Under the pieces are notes generated by a model that was not told the DNA's origin, searched no databases, and was given only the letters and a program-made list of their open reading frames with translations. This document shows positions 52,694-59,690 of a stretch of 64,000 nucleotides of DNA, piece by piece (within the stretch, counting starts at the first letter, position 1; each line of letters opens with the position of its first letter). The stretch lies in NCBI RefSeq assembly GCF_039542035.1, contig NZ_BAABHJ010000012.1, positions 186,001-250,000 of the forward strand. The letters run 5' to 3'. The position numbers and the translations under genes were made by a program. This DNA is from Actinoallomurus liliacearum. GTDB taxonomy: Bacteria > Actinomycetota > Actinomycetes > Streptosporangiales > Streptosporangiaceae.

Positions 52694-52727
52694 CTATGTC
52701 GGTACAGGCATACCACTATGCTGATAC
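52694..52727. promoter_or_regulatory. Direct repeats between aminotransferase and regulator
   Basis: CTATGTCGGTAC (52694-52705) and CTATGCTGATAC (52716-52727) match in 9 of 12 positions and are 22 bp apart, two helical turns. They fill the short divergent promoter region and overlap the regulator start. Likely binding sites for the XRE-cupin protein. Confidence 0.45.
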
Positions 52728-53275
52728 GCATGGATGTAGGGCAAGTGGTCGGCGGCAACCTGCGGAGGCTGCGCACCGCGGCGGGCATCTCCCTGGCGGA
52801 TCTCGCGGCGGCCGGCGGGATCGGCAAGACGACGCTGCACGGCATCGAACTGGGCCAGGCCAACCCCACGCTGAGCACGCTGTGGGCGCTGGCCACGGCG
52901 CTGAAGGTGCCACTCGGCGAGTTGCTGGAGGCGCCCGCCTCGGCCGTCGAGGTCGTACGGGCGACGGACGACCGGCCGCGCGCCGAAGGCGACGCCGTCG
53001 GCGCCCGGCTGCTCCACCGCATCAGGATCCGCGGCACCGTCGAGGTGTACGACATCGAGGTCGCCGGCGCCGAGCAGCACTCGGACGCCCACCTGCCGGG
53101 CGTGGAGGAGTGCCTCGTCGTGACGGAGGGGAGCGTCACCACCGGCCCCGCCGACGCGGCCGCGGAGCTGGAGGCGGGCGACTCCATCCGCTTCGACGCG
53201 GCGAGCCCGCACGTGTACCAGGGAACCGGGACGCGCAACCACGCCGTACTCCTGATGCTGCATCCCGAACCCTGA
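52718..53275 (+). CDS. XRE-family regulator with cupin domain
   Basis: 185 residues from ATG 52718 (MLIRMDVGQVVGGNLRRLRT). The helix-turn-helix is SLADLAAAGGIGKTTLHGIE, then PTLSTLWALATALKVPLGEL. A cupin fills the C-terminal part (HLPGVEECLVVTEGSVTTGP, AGDSIRFDAASPHVYQ). The cupin probably binds a small ligand. It is divergent from the aminotransferase, and the direct repeats overlap its start, which suggests autoregulation. ATG 52730 is an alternative start. Confidence 0.9.
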   Translation: MLIRMDVGQVVGGNLRRLRTAAGISLADLAAAGGIGKTTLHGIELGQANPTLSTLWALATALKVPLGELLEAPASAVEVVRATDDRPRAEGDAVGARLLHRIRIRGTVEVYDIEVAGAEQHSDAHLPGVEECLVVTEGSVTTGPADAAAELEAGDSIRFDAASPHVYQGTGTRNHAVLLMLHPEP

Positions 53276-53400
53276 CCGAAGGCCCAGGGCCGCTCCCTCG
53301 AGAGGTGGATGTGATCCCCTTCGTGAGGGAGGTGCGGGTACGGGGTCGCTTGCGATCTTGGGGTGGTGACACGCAGACACTCGCCCGCAGGAGGACCGCG

Positions 53401-54024
53401 ATGAGCGCGCACGTCGCCCCCGCACCCGGACGTCACACGGTTCACCGCGCCCTGGCGCGGCTGCACGGCCGGACGGCGGCCGGGGTTCCTCGATGGGCGG
53501 TGTGGGCGGCGTACGCGACGACGCTGACCGTGCTGCCCTCCTGTGTCTGGCGGATCGCGGCGATCACCTTCCACGTCCCCCTGCTCGAACGGTCCGCGGA
53601 ACCCGTCCCGGGCCACGGGGCCGTGGTGTTCAACGGTCTCTGGTACGTGGTCGCGCTCAGCGTCGTCAGTGAAGCGCTGGCCTACCTGGCCTTCGGGCTG
53701 GTCGGCGAATGGGGCGAGACCGTCCCGCGCTGGATCCCCGGACTCGGCGGCCGGCGGGTGCCGGTCCTCGCCGCCGTGATCCCGGCGGGCCTCGGCGCCG
53801 TCGCGCTACTGCTCTTCCCGTACGCCCTGGTCATGTCGGGTCTCGGCCGGATGATCGACGGCTCGCACCGCACCGGCCTCGTCGTGCACGGATGGCAGTC
53901 CGTCGTGTTCGTCGTCGCGTACGGTCCGCTGGTCGCCTGGGGGCCGCTGCTCGGCCTGCTGACCGTGCACTACTACCGCCGCCGGAGGCGTGCGCCGGGC
54001 GTCACGTGCGAGCCGGCGTCGTGA
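53401..54024 (+). CDS. Four-helix membrane protein of unknown function
   Basis: 207 residues. Four hydrophobic helices are seen (WAVWAAYATTLTVLPSCVWR, WYVVALSVVSEALAYLAFGL, VLAAVIPAGLGAVALLLFPY and VVFVVAYGPLVAWGPLLGLL), with a positive C terminus YYRRRRRAP. The ATG at 53401 has AGGAGG upstream. No enzyme motif. Its 3' end overlaps the start of a decayed gene remnant on the other strand. Confidence 0.82.
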   Translation: MSAHVAPAPGRHTVHRALARLHGRTAAGVPRWAVWAAYATTLTVLPSCVWRIAAITFHVPLLERSAEPVPGHGAVVFNGLWYVVALSVVSEALAYLAFGLVGEWGETVPRWIPGLGGRRVPVLAAVIPAGLGAVALLLFPYALVMSGLGRMIDGSHRTGLVVHGWQSVVFVVAYGPLVAWGPLLGLLTVHYYRRRRRAPGVTCEPAS

Positions 54025-54105
54025 AGCGCGCCCAGACGACCTTGCCGCCGTCCGTGCCGGGATGATGTCCCCAGGCGGTGGACAGCGCCTCGACGATGAA
54101 CAGGC
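54002..54105 (-). pseudogene. 3' remnant of histidine-kinase-like ATPase gene
   Basis: Minus-strand reading gives FIVEALSTAWG and GGKVVWARFTTPART before a stop at 54002-54004. That is the C-terminal end of the small HATPase_c (RsbW-like) proteins common in actinomycetes. Upstream of about 54105 the homology stops where the GRGL motif should begin. The rest of the gene, including the ATP-binding N and G1 boxes, is absent. A truncated relic fused to the next relic. Confidence 0.7.
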
Positions 54106-54106
54106 A

Positions 54107-54529
54107 GACCTTGACGCGGCCCTTGCGCGGCGGCTGAAGCATCAGGCAGCGATCCTCCAGCGGCGGCCCGTGCCTCCGCTGATCTGGGCGGTTCTCGACG
54201 AGGCCGCATTACGCCCGATGGGTGCCCCATCTGTCATGAAGGCGCAGTTCGAGCATTTGATCGAGTGCAGCGAACTATCGCACGTATCCCTCCGGATAGT
54301 CCCGCTGACGGCCGCGCCACATGTCGGTATCGATGGCTGGTTCACTTTCTTCGAGCTTCCGGGGCGGCGCTTGGCCGCGTTCGCGGGAGCGACGCTGGAT
54401 GTGGGACGAATGATCGACGAGCAGGCGAAGGCGGCCGCCGTGTCCGTCCGATTCGACCGGATCGCTGCCCAGGCGTTGAATGAGGACCAGACTCGTGACC
54501 TTCTGAAGAGGGCGGCTGAAGATCTATGA
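54107..54529 (+). pseudogene. 3' remnant of XRE/DUF5753 regulator gene
   Basis: About 140 codons carrying a DUF5753 domain: ALARRLKHQAAILQRRPVPP, LIWAVLDEAALRP, VSLRIVPLTAAPHVGIDGWF and FFELPGRRLAAFAGATLDV. The N-terminal helix-turn-helix found in intact genes is missing; homology begins exactly where the ATPase relic ends. The open frame continues upstream to 53990 only because it runs through other sequence. The stop overlaps the DUF397 start (ATGA), as in intact pairs. Confidence 0.8.
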
Positions 54530-54618
54530 CGGCATGGCGTAAGAGCAGCTACAGCACCGGCGCTGGGGGAACCACCGACTGCGTCGAAGTGACACGGCTC
54601 TCGAGCGAAGGTCCATGA
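54526..54618 (+). pseudogene. Truncated DUF397 gene
   Basis: 30 codons: MTAWRKSSYSTGAGGTTDCV, then EVTRLSSEGP and a stop. DUF397 proteins usually run to about 60 residues with a VRDSK-type second half, which is missing. The stop lies in the ATG of a second partial copy. Its ATGA overlap with the DUF5753 relic keeps the classical gene order. Confidence 0.75.
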
Positions 54619-54680
54619 CCATATGGCGTAAAAGCAGCTAGACCACCGGAGGCTGAGGGGCGACCGAGTGCGTCGAGGTG
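54615..54680 (+). pseudogene. Second, decayed DUF397 5' copy with in-frame stops
   Basis: Translation is MTIWRKSS, stop, TTGG, stop, GATECVEVTSLP. It aligns codon by codon with the first copy and has two nonsense codons (TAG and TGA). A tandem duplication of the first 89 bases followed by decay explains it. Confidence 0.7.
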
Positions 54681-55014
54681 ACATCGCTCCCGGCCCTTCC
54701 CGTAACGCCGAGGATTTTGGTGCCGCGAGCGACGGCGATCTGGGGCGTTGACGGCGGCCCAAGTTTCGCCACGTCCAAAAGTCTCGGAAAACCCGATCGT
54801 GACCGCCCGGGTTGCAGGATTTCGCCCCTTTCCCCAGGCGAACCGACCCCGTTTCACCGAACACTTGCACGCCCTCGAGCCCCCACGCCCGCGTCGAGGC
54901 CAGGCGCCAAAGGACCTTGCCGCCGCTCTTGACGGGCAAAAAGCGACGATACGGGCATCGAAACCGGCCACGCCGACGGCACGGTGGCGATGACTTCGCG
55001 GACGTCGGTGTCGG
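54681..55014. other. 334-bp region with no supported gene
   Basis: Follows the DUF397 relics up to the TetR gene. Base composition is lower in GC than its surroundings (for example the run around 54770-54830). Several short frames exist on both strands, but none shows family motifs or codon bias. Probably degraded DNA of the same module. Confidence 0.5.
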
Positions 55015-55575
55015 TCAGTCGTCGGCTTTGGTGAGGGAGCGGATCGAGGGGCGCAGGAGCTCGACGATCTGATCCGGGTCGGCGTCGGCCAGGTGGTCGA
55101 GCTTGATCAGGTGCCGGCCGACGGCGAGGCCGATCAGGACCGCGCTGACCAAGGCGGCGCGCAGGTCGGCCTGGTCGTCGGGGATGGCCTCGCTGATGCG
55201 GTCCCGGTGGTCGCGGGACGCGGCCCGTACCTCGTGGGTGGCCTCGGGGTGGGTGAGCATCGACCGCAGGATGGCCAGCGACTCGACGGGTTCGTCCGCC
55301 AGCGAAGTGCGGAGATGGTCGAGTAGTTGCTCGGCCACCTGTTCTGGGGTGCCGCCGGCAATCGGGGGAGTCCCGCCCTCGGTGACCCGCGCGAAGAGCT
55401 TCTCCTTGCTGCCGAAGTAGTGCATGACCAGGCCCGGGTCCACTCCGGCGGCCGTCGCCACGGCACGGATCGTGGTCCGGTCGTAGCCGGTTTCGGCGAA
55501 CAGGCGGCGGGCCTGCGCCAAGATCCGGGCCTCGGTGTTGCGTCGTTGTTCGGCCCGGCTGCTCACACGAATCAT
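55015..55575 (-). CDS. TetR-family regulator divergent from SnoaL-like gene
   Basis: About 186 residues. DNA-binding region TEARILAQARRLFAETGYDR, then TTIRAVATAAGVDPGLVMHY and FGSKEKLFARV. The C-terminal domain is of the TetR_C_17-like type (HLIKLDHLADADPDQIVELL). I use ATG 55575 rather than 55593, because the upstream codons lie in operator-like GTTGAAC sequence; GTG 55566 is also possible. Likely represses itself and the SnoaL-like gene. Confidence 0.9.
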   Translation of the reverse strand: MIRVSSRAEQRRNTEARILAQARRLFAETGYDRTTIRAVATAAGVDPGLVMHYFGSKEKLFARVTEGGTPPIAGGTPEQVAEQLLDHLRTSLADEPVESLAILRSMLTHPEATHEVRAASRDHRDRISEAIPDDQADLRAALVSAVLIGLAVGRHLIKLDHLADADPDQIVELLRPSIRSLTKADD

Positions 55576-55583
55576 TCTACGGC

Positions 55584-55646
55584 GGTTGAACAACGGGCCA
55601 GATTCGTTCTACAGTCGTTGAACCATTCGTTCAACGATCGTTCAAT
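55584..55646. promoter_or_regulatory. TetR operator CGTTGAAC-N5-GTTCAACG with extra half-sites
   Basis: A perfect 8-bp dyad at 55616-55636 with a CATTC centre. Additional half-sites GTTGAAC (near 55585) and GTTCAA (near 55640) flank it. It fills the divergent promoter region of the TetR and SnoaL-like genes. Confidence 0.75.
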
Positions 55647-55658
55647 GGGAGGCTTGGC

Positions 55659-56060
55659 GTGAAAGATCCACTGGAGGTCCTGGAGCGGCGCCGGCGGCTG
55701 CTCGTCGCCGGCGACTTGGCGGCGTTCGCCGATCTCTTCGCGGAGGACGCGGTGCTGGAGATGCCGTTCGCGGTCGACGGCTTTCCGGCTCGGCTGGAGG
55801 GGCAGGAGGCGATCCGGGAGTTCTCGGCGCGCGCCGACCGGATGCCGGTCGAGATCACCGACCTGCGCACCGTGCAGGTCCACCGGACCTCGGATCCCGA
55901 GGTGGTGATCATCGAGCTGGTCTCGGTCGTGCGGCTCACCACCACGGGCGCGACGTTCGAGGTGCCCAGCGTCCAGGTCTTCCGGATCCGCGACGGCCGG
56001 ATCGTCCTCTTCCGCGACTACGTGGGCGCGAACTCGCTCCCGGACCTGACCGCCGCCTGA
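55659..56060 (+). CDS. SnoaL-like/NTF2-fold protein
   Basis: 133 residues. ERRRRLLVAGDLAAFADLFA and EDAVLEMPFAVDGFPARLEG are typical of SnoaL-like (nuclear transport factor 2 fold) proteins, as is the closing VQVFRIRDGRIVLFRDYVG. These bind small hydrophobic molecules or act as isomerases or hydrolases; no specific reaction can be assigned. The start is GTG 55659 with GGGAGG upstream. Controlled by the divergent TetR. Confidence 0.88.
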   Translation: MKDPLEVLERRRRLLVAGDLAAFADLFAEDAVLEMPFAVDGFPARLEGQEAIREFSARADRMPVEITDLRTVQVHRTSDPEVVIIELVSVVRLTTTGATFEVPSVQVFRIRDGRIVLFRDYVGANSLPDLTAA

Positions 56061-56074
56061 ACCCGCTAGTGCGA

Positions 56075-56179
56075 TGACCACCGATGTTCGCCGGATCCGA
56101 TGAGGTTTCCGTCGCTGTCGTGGGCCGGCCCAGAGGATTCGGCCGGGGTGCCACTGGACCCGGCGAACGTCTGCGGTCA
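56075..56179. repeat. Long imperfect inverted repeat between convergent genes
   Basis: Arms at 56075-56098 and 56156-56179 match in 20 of 24 positions and enclose 57 bases that contain GGCCGG/CCGGCC pairs. It lies between the convergent SnoaL-like and MerR genes and probably acts as a two-way terminator. Its size resembles the structure at 15999-16090, but the sequences differ. Confidence 0.5.
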
Positions 56180-56193
56180 CCGCACCAGCCTCC

Positions 56194-56979
56194 TTAGGAG
56201 TCGGGCGGCTCCGCCAGCCGCTTCAACCGGGTCCAACCGGCCCAGCCACGCTCGCGCATCAGGTCCAGCATCCGCTGCGCCCGCGGGTCGGACTCGACGG
56301 CGAGTGCGTCCAGGAGGTCGAACGACAGATCGTCGTACGCCATCTCGCCGAAATTGATCTCGCCGGAGGTGTATGCCTGCTCGGCCATGCCGGCCATGAG
56401 GTCGGCGGCTTCCCGCAGACGCGGGTCGTCGTCGCCTTCGTCGCTTTCCACGAGCTCCGACAGGACCTCATAGAGCCGAACGAGTCGCGGGTCATCGAGC
56501 TGCGCGAGTTTCCCGGGCATGAACTCGCGGACACGCTCGGGCCAGCGAGCCGCGACCAGGATCCACCCGTCCCGCTCGGCCTCCACCATCCGCTCTGACA
56601 CCCCGATCTCCCGAAGCCGATCGAGATAGAAGACCACCTCGGGTGGGAGCGCCAGGCTGTCCCCGGCAGCGAGCTGCGCGATCTGCTCGCGGCTGGTCTC
56701 AAGCCGTTCGATCTCGTCGCGCAGGTGGCTGTCGATCCTTCGGACCGCCTCGGCGAAGGTCGAGGCGTCGGCTTCGAGCATCTGACCGATCTGAGACAGC
56801 GGCACGCCGGCGTTGGCGAGGGTGCGGATCTTGATGAGGGCCACGACGGCCTTCGCGCCATACCGCCGGTAACCCGAGGCGTCCCGCTCCGGCTCGGGCA
56901 GCAGGCCGATCTGGTGATAGTGCCGCACCGCCCGCGCCGTGACGCCGGCATACGCCGCCAGTTGACCGATCGTCAGCAT
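56194..56979 (-). CDS. MerR-family regulator of ABC exporter
   Basis: 261 residues. The helix-turn-helix is MLTIGQLAAYAGVTARAVRH, then YHQIGLLPEPERDASGYRRY. The dimerisation coil includes GQMLEADASTFAEAVRRIDS and ERLETSREQIAQLA. A long C-terminal domain (about 110-261) may bind drugs, as in TipA-like proteins, but it lacks an obvious TipAS signature. The ATG at 56979 has AGGATC upstream. Third gene after the ABC ATPase and permease genes on the same strand. Confidence 0.9.
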   Translation of the reverse strand: MLTIGQLAAYAGVTARAVRHYHQIGLLPEPERDASGYRRYGAKAVVALIKIRTLANAGVPLSQIGQMLEADASTFAEAVRRIDSHLRDEIERLETSREQIAQLAAGDSLALPPEVVFYLDRLREIGVSERMVEAERDGWILVAARWPERVREFMPGKLAQLDDPRLVRLYEVLSELVESDEGDDDPRLREAADLMAGMAEQAYTSGEINFGEMAYDDLSFDLLDALAVESDPRAQRMLDLMRERGWAGWTRLKRLAEPPDS

Positions 56980-57023
56980 GCTGTGATCCTGCCTCGACTC
57001 GCGCGGACCCGGTCGACGCCGCC

Positions 57024-57785
57024 TCAGGAGATTTTGCGACGGTAGGAGATGCCGGCGACGAGGTAGGCAACGACGAGGATGCCGACGCACCAGGCGAGGG
57101 CGGTCCAGATGTCGGCGCCGACCGGGTGCCGGGCGAACAGGTCGCGGATCGTGTTCACGATCGGCGTGACCGGCTGGTGGTCGGCGAACCAGCGCACCGG
57201 GCCGGGCATCGTGTCGGTGGGCACGAACGCGGAACTGATGAACGGCAGGAAGATGAGCGGGTAGGAGAACGCGCTCGCACCGGACACGCTGCTCGCGGTG
57301 AGGCCCGGGATGACGGCGATCCACGTCAGCGCGAGGGTGAACAGGATCAGGATGCCGGCGACCGCGAGCCAGGCTCCCACGTTCGCTCCGGTGCGGAAGC
57401 CCATGAGGAAGGCGACGCCGACGACGATCGCGAGCGAGATGAGGTTGGCGATCAGCGAGGTCAGCACGTGCGCCCACAGCACGCCGGAACGGACGATCGG
57501 CATGGACTGGAAGCGCTCGAAGATGCCGGCCTGCATGTCCGTGAACAGCCGGAACGCGGTGTAGGAGATGCCCGACGCGATCGTGATGAGCAGGATGCCG
57601 GGCAGCATGTAGGACACGTAGGTGCCCGACCCGTGCTGGATCGCGCCGCCGAACACGTAGACGAACATCAGCATCATGGCCACCGGGACGATCGCGGTGG
57701 TGATGATGGTGTCCACGCTGCGAGTGACGTGCTTGAGGGAACGCCCGGTGAGGACGGCGGTGTCGCCGAAGAAGTGTGTGGTCAT
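57024..57785 (-). CDS. ABC-2-type exporter permease (DrrB-like)
   Basis: 253 residues with six membrane helices. TTAIVPVAMMLMFVYVFGGA and YMLPGILLITIASGISYTAF are typical, and SMPIVRSGVLWAHVLTSLIA and DHQPVTPIVNTIRDLFARHP match drug-resistance permeases such as DrrB. Its ATG overlaps the ATPase stop (ATGA), so the subunits are made together. Probably exports a hydrophobic compound or antibiotic. Confidence 0.92.
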   Translation of the reverse strand: MTTHFFGDTAVLTGRSLKHVTRSVDTIITTAIVPVAMMLMFVYVFGGAIQHGSGTYVSYMLPGILLITIASGISYTAFRLFTDMQAGIFERFQSMPIVRSGVLWAHVLTSLIANLISLAIVVGVAFLMGFRTGANVGAWLAVAGILILFTLALTWIAVIPGLTASSVSGASAFSYPLIFLPFISSAFVPTDTMPGPVRWFADHQPVTPIVNTIRDLFARHPVGADIWTALAWCVGILVVAYLVAGISYRRKIS

Positions 57786-58624
57786 CGTTCTTCCTTCTCC
57801 TTCGGCGTGGCCTTGCGGTCTTCGTCACTCTGATCGGCGATGCCGTTCTCGTCGTTCTTCCCGTTCTCGCCGACGACGGCGAAGAAGACATCCTCCAAAG
57901 TGGGCTGCTTCTCGACGTATTCGACCTTGGCGGGCGGCAGGAGTCTCCGCAGCTCGTCCAGGGTGCCGTTGACGATGATCCGGCCCTTGTGCAGGATCGC
58001 GATCCGGTCCGCGAGTTCTTCCGCCTCGTCGAGATACTGGGTCGTCAGCAGCACCGTCGTGCCGTACTCGGCGAGTTCCTTCACGGTCCGCCACACCTCG
58101 ACGCGCGCCTGCGGGTCCAGCCCGGTCGTCGGCTCGTCGAGGAAGATCACCGGCGGGTTGCCGATGAGGCTCATCGCGATGTCGAGGCGGCGACGCATGC
58201 CACCCGAATACGTCGCCACCTTCCGCGTGGCCGCATCGGTCAGCGCGAAACGCCGCAGCAGGGTGTCCGCCACTGCGCCGGGGTTCTTGAGATGCCGCAG
58301 CTTCGCGACCAGCACGAGGTTCTCCCGCCCGGTGAGGATCTCGTCCACGGCGGCGAACTGTCCGGTGAGGTTGAAGGACTCCCGCACCTTGGCCGGCTGC
58401 GCGGCGACGTCGAAGCCGTTGACGTCGACCGTGCCCGCGTCCGCCTTCAGCAGCGTGGAGAGGATCCTGATGACCGTGGTCTTGCCCGCCCCGTTCGAGC
58501 CGAGCAGGGCGAAAACGCTGCCACGCTCCACGTCGAAGTCCACGCCGCGCAGCACACGTAGCTCCTTGTAAGACTTCTCCAGACCCTGCACGTGGATCGC
58601 GGGTCTTGTCGGTGGGACGCTCAT
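57782..58624 (-). CDS. ABC exporter ATPase (DrrA-like)
   Basis: About 280 residues from ATG 58624 (MSVPPTRPAIHVQGLEKSYK). Walker A LLGSNGAGKTTVIRIL, signature YSGGMRRRLDIAMSLIGNPP, Walker B VIFLDEPTTGLDPQARVEVW and the H-loop TTVLLTTQYLDEAEELADRI. Its C-terminal extension (LEDVFFAVVGENG) is characteristic of DrrA-type ATPases. An upstream in-frame start at 58696 is unlikely because it crosses the operator. First gene of the exporter operon. Confidence 0.94.
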   Translation of the reverse strand: MSVPPTRPAIHVQGLEKSYKELRVLRGVDFDVERGSVFALLGSNGAGKTTVIRILSTLLKADAGTVDVNGFDVAAQPAKVRESFNLTGQFAAVDEILTGRENLVLVAKLRHLKNPGAVADTLLRRFALTDAATRKVATYSGGMRRRLDIAMSLIGNPPVIFLDEPTTGLDPQARVEVWRTVKELAEYGTTVLLTTQYLDEAEELADRIAILHKGRIIVNGTLDELRRLLPPAKVEYVEKQPTLEDVFFAVVGENGKNDENGIADQSDEDRKATPKEKEER

Positions 58625-58642
58625 GACCGCCAGAGTGAAGGG

Positions 58643-58663
58643 TTGACGCAGCGTCAAGGTCAA
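58643..58663 (-). promoter_or_regulatory. MerR-type operator and promoter for ABC exporter
   Basis: On the minus strand TTGACC (58663-58658) is a -35 element. It is followed by the dyad TTGACGC-T-GCGTCAA (58657-58643) inside a spacer of 19-20 bases before a weak -10 near CACTCT. A dyad in an overlong spacer is the classic MerR-activated promoter layout. The start codon at 58624 would then lie close to the transcript start, giving little or no leader. Confidence 0.7.
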
Positions 58664-58748
58664 GCCCGCAGGGCAGTGCCGAGGTGGCGCGAACATGCCG
58701 AGGCACTACCTTGATCGCGACCTGTACTTCTTACCGCGAGGAGCCGGC

Positions 58749-59159
58749 GTGGCCTCCATCCGCCACGAGATCGTCATCGACGCGTCTCCCGACCACATCT
58801 GGGACGTCATCCGCGACGTCGGCGCCGTGCACGAGCGCCTCCTGCCCGGCCGGGTGGCCGGGACCCGCATCGAGGGCGACCAGCGGTTCCTGACCTTCCC
58901 CGACGGGCACGTGATCCGTGAGCTGATCGTCGCCATCGACGACGGAGCGCGCCGCCTGGCCTACTCCGTCTCCGAGGGCGCGCGGCCGCCGACCGAGCAC
59001 CATCACGCCTCCTTCGAGGTCCGCCCCGAGGGGGACAGGGCGGGCCGGCTCATCTGGACCACCGACGTGCTGCCGCACGCGCTCGAGCGCGAGATCCGGA
59101 TCCGGGTCGAACGCGGCGCGATCGAGATGAAGCAGGCGATCGAGTCGGCCGCGCACTAG
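58749..59159 (+). CDS. SRPBCC-family (Bet v1-like) protein
   Basis: 136 residues from GTG 58749 with GAGGAG five bases upstream; the longer frame from 58695 lacks a ribosome-binding site. RHEIVIDASPDHIWDVIRDV and the late LIWTTDVLPHALEREIRIRV are typical of the SRPBCC/polyketide-cyclase-like fold, which binds hydrophobic ligands. Function not assigned. Divergent from the ABC exporter; it may share regulation. Confidence 0.82.
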   Translation: MASIRHEIVIDASPDHIWDVIRDVGAVHERLLPGRVAGTRIEGDQRFLTFPDGHVIRELIVAIDDGARRLAYSVSEGARPPTEHHHASFEVRPEGDRAGRLIWTTDVLPHALEREIRIRVERGAIEMKQAIESAAH

Positions 59160-59258
59160 GAGAGGAGCCGGTCACAGAAGAAGCGGCGCGCGGGCCATCG
59201 CTCCGGAGATGATCTGCATCCGATTGCCGTACCTGTAAGTGATCGCCAACAGGAAGAA

Positions 59259-59288
59259 CGCCCTTCCCCAGGAAGCCGGGGAAGGGCG
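59259..59288. terminator. Hairpin between SRPBCC gene and small peptide gene
   Basis: CGCCCTTCCCC and GGGGAAGGGCG form a perfect 11-bp stem with an 8-base loop. It lies between the plus-strand SRPBCC gene and the minus-strand 46-residue gene, so it can end both transcripts. Confidence 0.8.
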
Positions 59289-59336
59289 GTCGTAGGGGAG
59301 GCTAGGCGGCCGATGCCGCCCGGGCCTGCTGGTGGG

Positions 59337-59477
59337 TCAGCGGATCCGCATCGAGGTGACGGAGCCGTCCGCGTTCTCGAACAGGAAGGACTGGGGCGCG
59401 TCGTTCTGGCCGTCCTCCTGGCCGCTGTTCTGGGTGTCGTTCCGCTCGGAACCGTTGGTGTCCTTCGGGTCGGACAT
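59337..59477 (-). CDS. Small acidic peptide gene (46 residues)
   Basis: The frame reads MSDPKDTNGSERNDTQNSGQ, then EDGQNDAPQSFLFENADGSV and TSMRIR before TGA. GGAGG lies five bases before the ATG at 59477, a strong ribosome-binding site, and a hairpin terminator follows the stop. The first 28 residues are rich in Asp, Asn, Gln and Glu, and the end QSFLFENADGSVTSMRIR looks like a separate segment. This leader-plus-core appearance is suggestive of a ribosomally made modified peptide, but no modifying enzyme is recognised. It diverges from the Ere-like gene. Confidence 0.65.
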   Translation of the reverse strand: MSDPKDTNGSERNDTQNSGQEDGQNDAPQSFLFENADGSVTSMRIR

Positions 59478-59606
59478 TGTTTCCTCCAGTTGTCAGTGAG
59501 ACTTCACGTGCGGGGGTCTGCCGCCCGCACGGTTATGACTGTGCGCGCGTTTCGCCATAGGGCAAGTTCCGGATCGCCCGGTGGGAATTCGGGAAGTCGT
59601 CTCCCC

Positions 59607-59634
59607 TTGACCTCAACCGCAGTTCACGTAACAG
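59607..59634 (+). promoter_or_regulatory. Candidate promoter of Ere-like gene
   Basis: TTGACC (59607-59612) and TAACAG (59629-59634) are separated by 16 bases. TTGA-CC-TCAA overlaps the -35 as a small dyad. Plausible SigA-type promoter 57 bp before ATG 59691. Confidence 0.45.
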
Positions 59635-59690
59635 GCTCTGTGCCGAGAGGAGCCGCGGCGGAGGCGACTCGAGGCGAGAGGCGGTGTGGC

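Noticed and set aside
54681..55014. Several short frames considered as a third member of the decayed module
   Set aside because: One minus-strand reading ends in a vaguely ATPase-like GGKVLWRLA, but the surrounding motifs are absent; not enough to call a gene.
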